NCBI RefSeq assembly: GCF_001050375.1
Contig: NZ_KQ130495.1
Location: forward strand, 45,860-109,859
Direction of reading: 5' to 3'
From: Catenovulum maritimum
Lineage (GTDB): Bacteria > Pseudomonadota > Gammaproteobacteria > Enterobacterales > Alteromonadaceae
Length of the DNA stretch: 64,000 bases
The notes below the pieces were generated by a model. It had not been told where the DNA came from. It saw only the letters and a list, made by a program, of their open reading frames with translations, and did no database searches. Of the stretch, positions 1 to 8,329 are shown one piece after another; within the stretch, counting starts at the first letter, position 1, and the number at the start of each line of letters is the position of its first letter. The position numbers and the translations under genes are program-made.

Positions 1-273
1 AATAGTAAGTCACAAACAAAGCGCAGCGTATCTGGCTCTTTAACTCAAATTGTCAATAATTCAGCTAGAAAATCTGGAATTGCTTTAGCTAGAATGCAAC
101 CGCAAGGTGCTTCATTACAAGTTCAAATTGATGAGATCGAATTTAATGCGTTACTAGGTTGGTTAAATGAGTTGACCGCCAAGCAAGGTCTAATATTAGA
201 ATCTCTAGATATTTCTCAATCAGACAAAACAGGTGCAGTAAAAGTGAGACGGTTACAGGTGACTAAAGCATGA
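1..273 (+). CDS. gspM: Type II secretion system protein M (C-terminal part)
   Basis: The open frame enters from the left edge and ends at TGA 271-273, giving the last 90 residues. The visible part has the pattern of the periplasmic ferredoxin-like domain of GspM: a helix with NSARKSG, a strand with LQVQIDEIEF, then FNALLGWLNELTAKQG and VRRLQVTKA. GspM is an inner-membrane assembly-platform protein of the type II secretion system that binds GspL. The stop overlaps the next start as ATGA (270-273), so the two genes are translationally coupled, and gspN follows gspM in most such operons. The N-terminal membrane anchor lies outside the window. Confidence 0.85.
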   Translation, partial: NSKSQTKRSVSGSLTQIVNNSARKSGIALARMQPQGASLQVQIDEIEFNALLGWLNELTAKQGLILESLDISQSDKTGAVKVRRLQVTKA

Positions 274-1031
274 TAAAGCAGTGGATTAATCGTTTTACTT
301 GGGCCTTGTTATTATATTTAATCTTTTTAATTGCTACCCTACCGGCTAACTTAGTTGTTACTCAAGATAAAATAGGTAAACAAGCTAAATTAGGCAATGT
401 TTCAGGCTCTATTTGGTCAGGAAAAATTGACGCGGTCTTGGTTAATAACATCTTAATTAAAGATGTTAAATGGCAGTTTAATTTTTTACAGCTGCTGACA
501 GCCAAAGCGGGTGTTGACCTTGAATTTGGGAGCAAACGTAAAATATTAGAACCTCAAGGTACGGGGCAAGTCGCTTACGGCTTTTCTGGGATTTTAATTT
601 CTGATTGGCAGTCAAGTTTTCCATCTGAATTGATTACGCAAAATATTCGTTTACCGATAAAAGCTAGCGCTTCAGGTCTAGTTAAGTTAACGGTTGCAGA
701 AGCTCAATTAGGTCAACCTGTATGTAGTGTATTATCAGGCGAAATTAATTGGTTGAATGCGTCAGTTAATGCAATGAAGAGCCAGATTGATTATGGGGAC
801 ATCAAAGCCGCGCTTTCTTGTGATAAGGGGGCTTTGGTGGCTAAAGTTTCTGGTAATCAAGATGTGCTAGATTTAACGGCGACGGCTAAATATCAAGGTG
901 GCAATAAATACTCGCTCATTGGTCAAGTCGCTGCTGGTGACAAAGCAGATGCGGTATTGGTTAATACACTTAGTCTTTTAGGCAATAAAAATAGTCAAGG
1001 TAAGTACCTTATTAACCTTAGCTCGGGATAA
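270..1031 (+). CDS. gspN: Type II secretion system protein N
   Basis: The 253-residue product has an N-terminal membrane segment (about residues 9-30, ALLLYLIFLIATLPANLVV) followed by a periplasmic beta-rich domain, the architecture and usual length of GspN. The motif GSIWSGK near residue 46 is typical of the family. GspN is an accessory component of the general secretion pathway, and its exact role is not well established. It is the last gene of the operon: a rho-independent terminator follows within 20 bp. Confidence 0.9.
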   Translation: MIKQWINRFTWALLLYLIFLIATLPANLVVTQDKIGKQAKLGNVSGSIWSGKIDAVLVNNILIKDVKWQFNFLQLLTAKAGVDLEFGSKRKILEPQGTGQVAYGFSGILISDWQSSFPSELITQNIRLPIKASASGLVKLTVAEAQLGQPVCSVLSGEINWLNASVNAMKSQIDYGDIKAALSCDKGALVAKVSGNQDVLDLTATAKYQGGNKYSLIGQVAAGDKADAVLVNTLSLLGNKNSQGKYLINLSSG

Positions 1032-1049
1032 CAACTTGCTTTCTTGAGG

Positions 1050-1076
1050 GCCTTGTTATTAGAAACAAGGCTTTTA
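1050..1076 (+). terminator. Rho-independent terminator after gspN
   Basis: A perfect 8-bp stem (GCCTTGTT at 1050-1057 pairing with AACAAGGC at 1064-1071) with a 6-base loop is followed by a short T run. It closes the type II secretion operon. Confidence 0.8.
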
Positions 1077-1131
1077 AATAAAAAATTAAATAATTAGCCC
1101 TGAATTGGGCCAACTAAATCAAGGATGATTT

Positions 1132-1647
1132 ATGCCGATTTCCTCACACCACGTAGCTAAATTACTCGTTAACCGTATTTTATTAGGCTGGGTGACAAAC
1201 TTTTCTATTGTTTTAATTTGTTTACAAATTATTCTTCAATTTAACGCGTTTTATCAATATGAAGATTTTACCAAGAAACTTGAGCTATATTGGCTGCAGG
1301 AGGAAGGGATCGCTATTCTACTAATTTGTTTCGGTGTTGTGTTGGAAGGTCGTGAAATCTTATTGAAACGGTTCGCGTCTAAAAAACAACTCGATATTCA
1401 ACATGATACCAATGAAGCTTGTGAATATTATGGACTAATGCTGTTGATTATTGGCTTGGTGATTGAGGTTTTTGCCGTTTTTGCTCATTTAATCGATCTT
1501 CACCCAATATTTAATTTTTATAGTCAGGTTTGTATAACTATGCCACTGAATTTATATAGTGTGTATTTATTGATAGGCTTGAGTATGGCCTTGTATAAAA
1601 GCCATTGGATTAAGCTTATACAGCTTTGGGCTGTGAGAAGCCGGTAG
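1132..1647 (+). CDS. Multi-spanning membrane protein, function unknown
   Basis: The 171-residue product has four probable membrane segments (about residues 20-37, 56-71, 101-120 and 136-155), with a charged cytoplasmic stretch between the second and third (EGREILLKRFASKKQ). An AAGGA ribosome-binding site lies just upstream of the ATG. I recognise no family. It stands alone between the gspN terminator and a hairpin shared with the convergent prsR, so it is probably a single-gene unit. Confidence 0.7.
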   Translation: MPISSHHVAKLLVNRILLGWVTNFSIVLICLQIILQFNAFYQYEDFTKKLELYWLQEEGIAILLICFGVVLEGREILLKRFASKKQLDIQHDTNEACEYYGLMLLIIGLVIEVFAVFAHLIDLHPIFNFYSQVCITMPLNLYSVYLLIGLSMALYKSHWIKLIQLWAVRSR

Positions 1648-1654
1648 AAAGTAA

Positions 1655-1675
1655 GCACCAGTCATAAACTGGTGC
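1655..1675. terminator. Hairpin between convergent genes
   Basis: A perfect 8-bp stem, GCACCAGT (1655-1662) with ACTGGTGC (1668-1675), with loop CATAA, lies between the plus-strand membrane protein and the minus-strand prsR. The T tracts on either side are weak, so the terminator role, possibly in both directions, is inferred. Confidence 0.5.
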
Positions 1676-1700
1676 ATAATTTATGCTTAGAAGGGATTGG

Positions 1701-3059
1701 TTAAGATTTTATATCTGTCATTTCATACTTATCAAGTAGCGAATATAGCGTCGGCCTAGTTACGCCGAGTAACTCTGCTGTTCTTGAAATATTCTTCTCA
1801 GACAAATTATAGGCATGGCGAATTGCAGCCGTTTCTGCTTTCTCTCTCACTTCTCTTAAATTTAAAGAAGTAAATTCAGGTGTTGGCGTATCGCTTGCTA
1901 CAAAGAGGCCTAAATCATCTGCGGTAATAAAGGGGGTATCTGCCATAACCACAGCTGTTTTGAGCTTGTTTTGCAGTTCTCGAATATTACCTGGCCACTT
2001 GTGTCCAGCTAACGCTGCTTTAGCGTCGTCACTAAAACCGCGAATTGATTTATTAAATTGATCGTTGTAACTATCTAGGAAAGATTTTGCGAGTAGTAAA
2101 ACATCATTTCCTCTGTCTCTAAGTGGCGGGATATTGATAATTAACTCACTGATCCGATAGAATAAATCTTCTCTGAATGTTTCTTGCGCTGACATGTCTT
2201 GTAAGTTTCTATGAGTCGCACAGATAACTCTGATATCGACGGGAATTTCTTCTCTTCCGCCAACTCGTTCAATCACTCGCTCCTGCAAGAATCGTAACAT
2301 TTTAGCTTGCAAAGCGATTGGCATATCACCTATTTCATCTAAAAATAAAGTGCCGCTTTGTGCCGTCTCAATTTTCCCTTTAGTTGTTTTATTTGCACCC
2401 GTGAAAGCGCCTTTTTCATAACCAAATAGTTCAGATTCAAGTAAGTTCTCAGGTATCGACGCACAGTTTATTGCGACGAATGCTTTATTCGCTCTGTCAC
2501 TTGAATTATGAATTGCTCGGGCAAAAACTTCTTTACCCGTACCACTTTCACCAAGTAATAAAGTTGTTATTTCGGTTTTTGCTATTTTCTCAGCTCTTTT
2601 CGCTGCGGCTAAAATAGAATCACTATTACCTATAATAGTGCCCATAGCAGCATCGGTTTTTGATAAGCGACGATTCTCTTGTTCAAGTTCGACTAAATTG
2701 AAGGCGCGGGCAATGATGGTATTTAAAGTATCAACATCGACAGGCTTTTGATAAAAGTCGTATGCCCCGAGTTCAACTGACTTCAACGCATTTTCTTTAT
2801 CTGTATTCCCTGTTAGCACGATAACTTTTGTTTTCGGTGCTAGTGACAATATCTCAGTGAGAGCGGCTATTCCTTCTGATGCATTTGCCGCGTCAGGTGG
2901 TAAACCTAAATCAAGTGTAACCACTTCAGGTTCAAACCTTCTTAATTGAGTGATTGCACTTTGCCTGTCATCTGCAAAAATTATTTCGTAGTCGGATAAA
3001 CCCCATTTTAATTGTTTTTGGATGCCTTTATCGTCATCCACTACGAGTAACTTAGCCAT
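1701..3059 (-). CDS. prsR: PEP-CTERM-box response regulator PrsR (sigma-54 activator)
   Basis: NtrC-type regulator of 452 residues, the usual family length. The receiver domain (about 1-120) has acidic residues D8-D10 and phospho-acceptor D50. The AAA+ domain has Walker A GESGTGKE (about 170-177), the sigma-54-contacting GAFTGA loop (about 217-222) and Walker B LFLDEIGD (about 238-245). A Fis-type helix-turn-helix closes the protein (RTAELLGVTRPTLYSLL). In XrtA/PEP-CTERM organisms this subfamily is paired with the PrsK kinase, encoded 24 bp upstream on the same strand, and drives sigma-54 promoters of PEP-CTERM genes. Likely targets in this window are the promoters at 5285 and 13394. Confidence 0.93.
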   Translation of the reverse strand: MAKLLVVDDDKGIQKQLKWGLSDYEIIFADDRQSAITQLRRFEPEVVTLDLGLPPDAANASEGIAALTEILSLAPKTKVIVLTGNTDKENALKSVELGAYDFYQKPVDVDTLNTIIARAFNLVELEQENRRLSKTDAAMGTIIGNSDSILAAAKRAEKIAKTEITTLLLGESGTGKEVFARAIHNSSDRANKAFVAINCASIPENLLESELFGYEKGAFTGANKTTKGKIETAQSGTLFLDEIGDMPIALQAKMLRFLQERVIERVGGREEIPVDIRVICATHRNLQDMSAQETFREDLFYRISELIINIPPLRDRGNDVLLLAKSFLDSYNDQFNKSIRGFSDDAKAALAGHKWPGNIRELQNKLKTAVVMADTPFITADDLGLFVASDTPTPEFTSLNLREVREKAETAAIRHAYNLSEKNISRTAELLGVTRPTLYSLLDKYEMTDIKS

Positions 3060-3083
3060 TACGAGTCCTTGAATTTTCTTGGT

Positions 3084-5132
3084 TTAATTGATTGGCAATT
3101 GAATTGTAAAACGTGTGCCGACATCTTCGACTGAATCAACTTTGAGATGTCCGCCTGCTTGCTCAACATAGAGCTGAGCATCATAGGCACCTATGCCCAT
3201 TCCTGCATTTCCTTTCGTTGTTACAAAAGGTTTAAATAGCTTATCACGAATAAACTCACTCGACATGCCACAACCATTATCTTTTAGTTCAATAATTAAA
3301 TTATTTTCACTTCTATTGATCGAAATACTGACTTCACCGTCGTCAGGTGTCGCTTGTTGGGCATTATCTATCAAGTGGTACATGATATTTGAGAATTTTT
3401 CACTATCTAGAGATAATTCCACTGTCTCAAGTTCGATTACCTTAGGTTTAGGTAAAATATTGAGGCACTTATCTTTGATTAACTGCCTAAGTAAATCACC
3501 AATGTTAAGTTTATTGACACTGATATTCTCTTCTACGGATTTATTCATCAACTGAGACAACATTTTTTCCATTCGTTGTTTGGTATATCCTAATGTCTCA
3601 AAAGTATCGTCGATAAAATCTGGATTATGTTTATGTTTTTCCGCATTCGATAAAATCATATCGACTTGGGAGAGCACATTTTTTAAATCGTGAATGACAA
3701 ATGCAGACATGCGGCTGAAAGCGGCAAACTGGGCATTTTCTGTGATTAATTGCATTGCCTCATGCTGAAAAATGTAATGTCCTACTTGATTCGTCACAAC
3801 TGTCATATAGTCTCTTATTTCCCAATTAAAGATGAGTTGTTCACCACTCAAGTTGTTGAGACATACAACCCCCCATAATTCGGCTTCTTGGTATATTGGG
3901 ATAATTACGTGATATGAGCAGGATTCAATTAATTCGTACGAAATATGCAGTCCTGGATAATTTTGACTATTTGATTGGTAGTCTTTTAAATCGACGATCC
4001 AATGTTTCTTTTGAATAAATGGAATGACTAAGTCTAAAACTTGATCACAGCTAGAATTTGCCGGGATGTTTTTATATTGCTCTGTTGTTTTGGGGTAATG
4101 ATAAGAAGCTAATTCTGGTGTGCCTTTTTTCAGTTTTATCAGCATGCCAGAGTCGTACTCTGTCGAGTATAAGAATGCCTGTAAGCTTCTGTCGTAAAAA
4201 TTATTGTCCTCGTCCAATGGCAAGTTGAGTAAGTTAGTTAGATTTAACCATCTAACACGATAATCAAATTGATTGGCAAAGAAGTTTTTCTCTAAAAAAA
4301 CTTTAAAATTACGCTTTAAAGTTTCGGAAATAAATAGTGCAAAGAGGATAGTGAAGGCCAAAGCGATAAAGATGCTTTGAATCATTCCTGTCCATTGTGA
4401 TTCTATACTTTTGATATAAAAACCGACTATAGCCATTAAGCATAAATAAAATCCTGCAGCAATCAGTAAACTACTTTGAAATACCATTTCTCTGGATATG
4501 TAAACCTTAATGCCTAAAGATTTACTTCGCTTCACAGACCAGAGTAAAAGAGGCACTAAGGCTGTATGTAAGTAACCCCTTGCTAACCACATGTCGTTGT
4601 TTATCTGAATAACTAAGCTTGCATCTGCAAAAACAATGAAATCAAAAATTAATAGCGTCCCCAACCCTAAAATAAGTGGTTTTAAACCCCAGAGTTCCTC
4701 CGCTGCTCGGCGGTATAAAATCTCTAAAAATATCAGGGCAGCAACCGTCAGTGCCAAATAGCCGATGAAGAATAATGCTGGTGAAATAATGTTGTAATGT
4801 GAAAAAAGAGGAATACAGATAGCAACTAAACTTATTCCTAAGGTGTATTGGTTTGTTAATAACGTTTTCGCTGTTGCTGTTTTATTGAGCATACTAAATA
4901 AAAGTATGCAGGTTATTGCTATTCGAATACTTTCAGCCCAATTTACAATAGTTTCATTTATCAAAGAAAACTCAGCTAATAAATGAGTTGCGCCCCAAAT
5001 TAAACTAGCAGAAGAGAATAAGATAAATACTCTATGAGGGAGGTTTTTGTTTTTACCGATACAACTCAGTAAAGTTAAAGCTAAATAAGCTATAGTTGCG
5101 AGCAAAAAGCCGAGCCAGGTAAGTATGTCCAT
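3084..5132 (-). CDS. prsK: XrtA/PEP-CTERM system sensor histidine kinase PrsK
   Basis: The 682-residue product has an N-terminal domain of about eight membrane helices (residues 1-270), a GAF-like domain (about 305-455), a phospho-acceptor helix with H481 in VIHDLKN, and a C-terminal HATPase domain with an N box (HLIDNAQQATPDDG), a G box (DNGCGMS) and GNAGMGIGAYDA. This is the PrsK architecture. It should phosphorylate PrsR, encoded immediately downstream. The signal sensed is unknown. It is divergent from the Tat-signal gene at 5378, and the shared 245-bp gap carries a PrsR-type element, so PrsR could also affect prsK itself, although that is only inference. Confidence 0.92.
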   Translation of the reverse strand: MDILTWLGFLLATIAYLALTLLSCIGKNKNLPHRVFILFSSASLIWGATHLLAEFSLINETIVNWAESIRIAITCILLFSMLNKTATAKTLLTNQYTLGISLVAICIPLFSHYNIISPALFFIGYLALTVAALIFLEILYRRAAEELWGLKPLILGLGTLLIFDFIVFADASLVIQINNDMWLARGYLHTALVPLLLWSVKRSKSLGIKVYISREMVFQSSLLIAAGFYLCLMAIVGFYIKSIESQWTGMIQSIFIALAFTILFALFISETLKRNFKVFLEKNFFANQFDYRVRWLNLTNLLNLPLDEDNNFYDRSLQAFLYSTEYDSGMLIKLKKGTPELASYHYPKTTEQYKNIPANSSCDQVLDLVIPFIQKKHWIVDLKDYQSNSQNYPGLHISYELIESCSYHVIIPIYQEAELWGVVCLNNLSGEQLIFNWEIRDYMTVVTNQVGHYIFQHEAMQLITENAQFAAFSRMSAFVIHDLKNVLSQVDMILSNAEKHKHNPDFIDDTFETLGYTKQRMEKMLSQLMNKSVEENISVNKLNIGDLLRQLIKDKCLNILPKPKVIELETVELSLDSEKFSNIMYHLIDNAQQATPDDGEVSISINRSENNLIIELKDNGCGMSSEFIRDKLFKPFVTTKGNAGMGIGAYDAQLYVEQAGGHLKVDSVEDVGTRFTIQLPIN

Positions 5133-5204
5133 GTTATTATTCTTGATTATTTATTTGATTCGTTCACAATATTACTCAATTGACACGCTTAAGCATATTA
5201 AAAC

Positions 5205-5221
5205 TGTCTACTTTTTTTACA
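5205..5221 (+). promoter_or_regulatory. Putative PrsR upstream activating element (site A)
   Basis: The 17-mer TGTCTACTTTTTTTACA matches the element before the PEP-CTERM gene (TGTCAGTATTTTTTACA, 13304-13320) at 13 of 17 positions, with TGTC and TTTTTTACA conserved. Its start is 80 bp upstream of a -24/-12 promoter, compared with 90 bp at the PEP-CTERM gene, a difference of one helical turn. Binding by PrsR is inferred from this arrangement and the adjacent prsK/prsR genes. Confidence 0.6.
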
Positions 5222-5284
5222 ATAAAAAAAAATAGATGTTTTATCAGTATAAAAGTTCAATAATAACAAATACTTGTTCTTGTT

Positions 5285-5300
5285 GGTGCGTATCTTGCTT
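5285..5300 (+). promoter_or_regulatory. Sigma-54 (-24/-12) promoter for the Tat-signal/HPr-rel-A operon
   Basis: TGGTGCGTATCTTGCT fits the consensus TGGCACG-N4-TTGCW: GG at 5286-5287 and GC at 5298-5299 are exactly 12 bp apart, TTGC is perfect and only the CA of the -24 box differs (TG). Transcription should begin near 5311, leaving a leader of about 65 bases before the ATG at 5378. Confidence 0.72.
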
Positions 5301-5377
5301 TTGTTCATGTATATAGTATAAATTTGCTTAAGCTGTAAATGTCTTTGACAAATTACAGTTTTTAAATGGAGACTGAG

Positions 5378-6103
5378 ATGTCTAATAAAACAATTCAAAG
5401 TAACTCAAGTAATCCTCGCCGTAGCTTTATTAAAAAAGGGGCGCTTGGTGCAGCCTTAGTTACCACTATCAGTAGTAAATCAGCTTGGGGTAGTGTTACT
5501 AGCTGTACTGTATCAGGAACACTCTCAGGCAACTTATCTAATACACATGATTTCTCTGCTTGTCAGTTAAAAGGTTATAGCCATGGGAGTTGGAGCAAAC
5601 CGCATGGTAACGGAAAGGCTAGATGGGATTTTATTAAACAAAATACCAGCCCTAAAGTGAAACCAACGCATCCAATTCAAAATATCTTAGGTACAGGTTT
5701 GAACGGTATTGATGATGACGCTGAAATACTTATGTTCTTGAAAGATAAGAAAATTAAGCATATGGGTGATAATGAAAAAACTAGGTTAAACATCACGCAG
5801 ACTAACGAAAATAAGAATACAAAATATTCAGAGTTGGTACTGGATAATAAAAATGATGCAGGTATTTGGAGGCAGAGAATTACAGCTGCTTTAAATGCAT
5901 TTTTATTCTACACTATGAAGAAAGTATACGAAGCAGATAATAATGCAAACTTTTCAAACATTGTTGCTTCGGATTTCTTTTATGAAATAAGAAGTGAGTT
6001 ACCAGGCGCGAACTCTGAAGATCATTTAGAGGCTACTATTTTATGGATTTTAGCGTCAAATGACGAGAGTGAAATTATGGGTGGGTCTGATTGGGCTTAT
6101 TAA
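5378..6103 (+). CDS. Tat-signal secreted protein of the HPr-rel-A operon, function unknown
   Basis: The ATG at 5378 is chosen because GGAG sits 6 bases upstream. An earlier in-frame ATG (5366) has no ribosome-binding site and overlaps that GGAG. The 241-residue product has a twin-arginine signal (RRSFIKKGALGAALVTT, cleavage probably near SAWG). The mature start has two cysteines flanking TVSGTLSGNLSN and a stretch GYSHGSWSKPHGNGKARW, which resembles the C-x-G-L-S-P-G-x-W-K motif region of some secreted bacterial proteins. The chain ends in SDWAY. I assign no enzyme function. It precedes a PqqD-like protein, an HprK-related kinase and a nucleotidyltransferase on the same strand, behind a sigma-54 promoter, so it may be the substrate they modify; this is inference. 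The Tat translocase is encoded at 56.7-58.0 kb. Confidence 0.75.
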   Translation: MSNKTIQSNSSNPRRSFIKKGALGAALVTTISSKSAWGSVTSCTVSGTLSGNLSNTHDFSACQLKGYSHGSWSKPHGNGKARWDFIKQNTSPKVKPTHPIQNILGTGLNGIDDDAEILMFLKDKKIKHMGDNEKTRLNITQTNENKNTKYSELVLDNKNDAGIWRQRITAALNAFLFYTMKKVYEADNNANFSNIVASDFFYEIRSELPGANSEDHLEATILWILASNDESEIMGGSDWAY

Positions 6104-6120
6104 TTAATCTAGCTCTTTAA

Positions 6121-6375
6121 ATGTATTTAAAATTAAGCCATGCACTAATTTACTCTAAATTAGGAGAAAGCATGGCTGTATATAATAAATTAACCGATGA
6201 TACACATATTATCGGTTTTCCTTATTCTAGTGTGTTGAGTGGGTTAAATAACTCAATTGATACATTCGATGATCTGAACGAATTTTTATCTACTAACTTT
6301 TCAATTGAAGAGTCAACTGAAAATTTAATCATGCATTTAGAAAAGCTCGGTGTAATTGTTGTGGTGCCAAGTTGA
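6121..6375 (+). CDS. HPr-rel-A system PqqD family protein
   Basis: The 84-residue product has the PqqD/RRE (precursor-recognition) fold pattern: N-terminal strands (ALIYSKLGESMAVYNKLTDD), then THIIGFPYSSVL, a helix DDLNEFLSTNF and a final helix-strand (NLIMHLEKLGVIVVV). PqqD-like domains bind leader peptides for modifying enzymes. A strong AGGAGA precedes an internal ATG at 6172, but starting there would remove the first beta strand, so 6121 is preferred on domain grounds. The stop overlaps the next start (TTGA), which shows translational coupling to the kinase. Confidence 0.72.
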   Translation: MYLKLSHALIYSKLGESMAVYNKLTDDTHIIGFPYSSVLSGLNNSIDTFDDLNEFLSTNFSIEESTENLIMHLEKLGVIVVVPS

Positions 6376-7235
6376 ATTTGTGTCGTTTCACAGTCCAAAC
6401 TGGACCTTTTTCCTTTTCAATAAATAGTAATATTAGTTACCTAGTCCAAGAACTTGGCAAAATGTATGAAGGGTTTTCTGAGTGCACTCCTAATCAGTTC
6501 ATTGACTTTAATATATCAATCCAGCATAGCAAGGGGTTGAGGCGCATTATCAAACCTCAAGCAAATTTCTTTCTTGATGAGTTTTCCCCATTTAAACCAC
6601 TTCCTGCTATACAAGCCTACCCAATGTTAGAGTGGGGGATGAATTGGTGCATGGCCCAGCATGCGCATCATTATTTAATGTTACATGCTGGGGTTGTCGA
6701 AAAAAATGGAAAAGCGATAGTGCTACCTGCAACGTCGGGTTCTGGAAAAAGTACTTTGACAGCTGCACTTGTATTTAATGGGTGGCGACTTTTCTCTGAT
6801 GAGATTGCATTATTTTCTTTGAAAGATGAATTGCTCTATCCTTGTTCCAGACCAATTAATTTAAAGAATGAATCAATCGAAATAATCAAAAATTACATTC
6901 CAGATGCGGTCTTTAGCAATATTGCATTGGATACACATAAAGGCACAGTGTCTTTATTAAAACCTCCTGCGGATAGTGTGAGGAGAATGCATGAACCAGC
7001 ACCTTTAGGTATGTATGTTTTTCCCACATACAAAGCAGGAAGTGCCGCACGTTTAAATACTATTTCACCAGAGCAGGCTTTGCGTAATTTAACTCAACAT
7101 AGTTTTAATTATCATATTATTGGAAAATCAGGCTTTGAGCTTTTAGTGAAACAATTACAAACAACGCCTTGCTATGAGTTTCAATATAGTTCATTTGACG
7201 ATGCAATTGATGTTTTTAATGGTTTGGTCGATTAA
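6372..7235 (+). CDS. HprK-related kinase A
   Basis: The 287-residue protein has a P-loop GSGKST at about 123-128 within LPATSGSGKSTL, followed by LFSDEIALF, the arrangement of the HPr kinase/phosphorylase C-terminal domain; the N-terminal half is specific to this family. It belongs to the group named HprK-related kinase A (HPr-rel-A system), found in genomes with exosortases. The true substrate is unknown and no HPr is encoded nearby. The start is TTG, overlapping the PqqD-like gene by 4 bases; its stop overlaps the nucleotidyltransferase start as TAATG. HprK homologues in some lasso-peptide clusters phosphorylate the peptide, which makes a protein substrate plausible. Confidence 0.82.
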   Translation: MNLCRFTVQTGPFSFSINSNISYLVQELGKMYEGFSECTPNQFIDFNISIQHSKGLRRIIKPQANFFLDEFSPFKPLPAIQAYPMLEWGMNWCMAQHAHHYLMLHAGVVEKNGKAIVLPATSGSGKSTLTAALVFNGWRLFSDEIALFSLKDELLYPCSRPINLKNESIEIIKNYIPDAVFSNIALDTHKGTVSLLKPPADSVRRMHEPAPLGMYVFPTYKAGSAARLNTISPEQALRNLTQHSFNYHIIGKSGFELLVKQLQTTPCYEFQYSSFDDAIDVFNGLVD

Positions 7236-8329
7236 TGTCTATATTAATAGCTGTATTGAATGATGCTGAACTTATAAATAACTTTGGTGTTAAAGAGTGG
7301 AGTTTACTTAAATTAGAAGCTAAATCTGCTAATTTAGTCGGGCCATTATTTACTTATTTAAAGTGTAAAGAAAAATCAATACCAGAGTATGTTTCTTGGC
7401 ACTTTGAATCATCACTGATTATCGCTAATAAACAGCGCAGACAAGCTTTAAGAGAAATTAAAGATATAAACCTTTCTTTAGCTGCATTTAAAGATGTTAC
7501 TTTTCTAAAGGGTGCTGCTTATATAATTCATCACCTTGATTGTAGTGTAGGGCGGTTGTTTTCTGATATAGATTTACTTGTTAATAAAGCTGAGTTAGCT
7601 CAAGTTGAAAGAGCGCTGTATTTTAATGGCTGGCTACAGACTGAAGTTGAAGATTACGATGAAAAGTATTATCGCGAATGGATGCATGAGATCCCACCTA
7701 TGCAGCATGTAAGCAGAGGAACTGTGTTGGATGTTCACCATAATATATTGCCGAAAACCAACCAACTATGTTTAAGCCCTTCACTTTTTGAATTTGAAGA
7801 TGTTGATCTAGAAGATATTGGTCGAATTAAAACATTATCTAAAAATGATATGTTTATACATTGTGCTGTTCATCTGTTTACTGAGAGTGAGTTTCATAAT
7901 GGGCTTAGAGACCTATGGGATTTACACTGTATGATTATACAATTTTCAAAAGAAAAAAGTTGTTTTATTGATGATGTTTACACACGTTCATGTGAGTTAG
8001 GTTTAGAGTCTTACGTATTACTTGCCTTTAGATATACTAATAAAGTTTTTTTTACTCCATTAAATAATGATATTAGAAATGTATTGGATAATGAGAGATT
8101 TATACAAAAATTTTGTTGGGATTTCGCATTTTTAAATATATTTAAACCAGATGCTAAAGCTTGTCGAACTTGGAAAACACCTATTGCAACGTTTTTAACT
8201 TATTGGCGCGGTCACTTAATTCGTATGCCATTACGCTTGTTAGCTCCCCATTTAATGCGTAAGTTATGGATGCAATTTAGAGATGCTTTAGATAAGACTC
8301 CTAAAGAAGAAGCACAGAATTTACCTTAA
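7235..8329 (+). CDS. Nucleotidyltransferase family protein of the HPr-rel-A operon
   Basis: The 364-residue product matches the NTP_transf_5-type putative nucleotidyltransferase family: a helical N-terminus, then FLKGAAYI (near residue 90) and the metal-binding core GRLFSDIDLLV, in which the DxD supplies two acidic ligands; a later LDVHHNI fits the third strand. The family would transfer a nucleotide to an unknown acceptor, perhaps the phosphorylated product of the adjoining kinase. The ATG overlaps the kinase stop by one base. This is the last gene of the unit; the convergent protease gene ends one base later. Confidence 0.78.
   Translation: MSILIAVLNDAELINNFGVKEWSLLKLEAKSANLVGPLFTYLKCKEKSIPEYVSWHFESSLIIANKQRRQALREIKDINLSLAAFKDVTFLKGAAYIIHHLDCSVGRLFSDIDLLVNKAELAQVERALYFNGWLQTEVEDYDEKYYREWMHEIPPMQHVSRGTVLDVHHNILPKTNQLCLSPSLFEFEDVDLEDIGRIKTLSKNDMFIHCAVHLFTESEFHNGLRDLWDLHCMIIQFSKEKSCFIDDVYTRSCELGLESYVLLAFRYTNKVFFTPLNNDIRNVLDNERFIQKFCWDFAFLNIFKPDAKACRTWKTPIATFLTYWRGHLIRMPLRLLAPHLMRKLWMQFRDALDKTPKEEAQNLP

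Noticed and set aside
3193..3555. Plus-strand ORF opposite prsK
   Set aside because: It overlaps the conserved HATPase domain of prsK on the other strand and has no independent support.
6372..7235. True HPr kinase/phosphorylase of the sugar phosphotransferase system
   Set aside because: Only the P-loop half resembles HprK, the N-terminal half differs, and no HPr or PTS genes are nearby.
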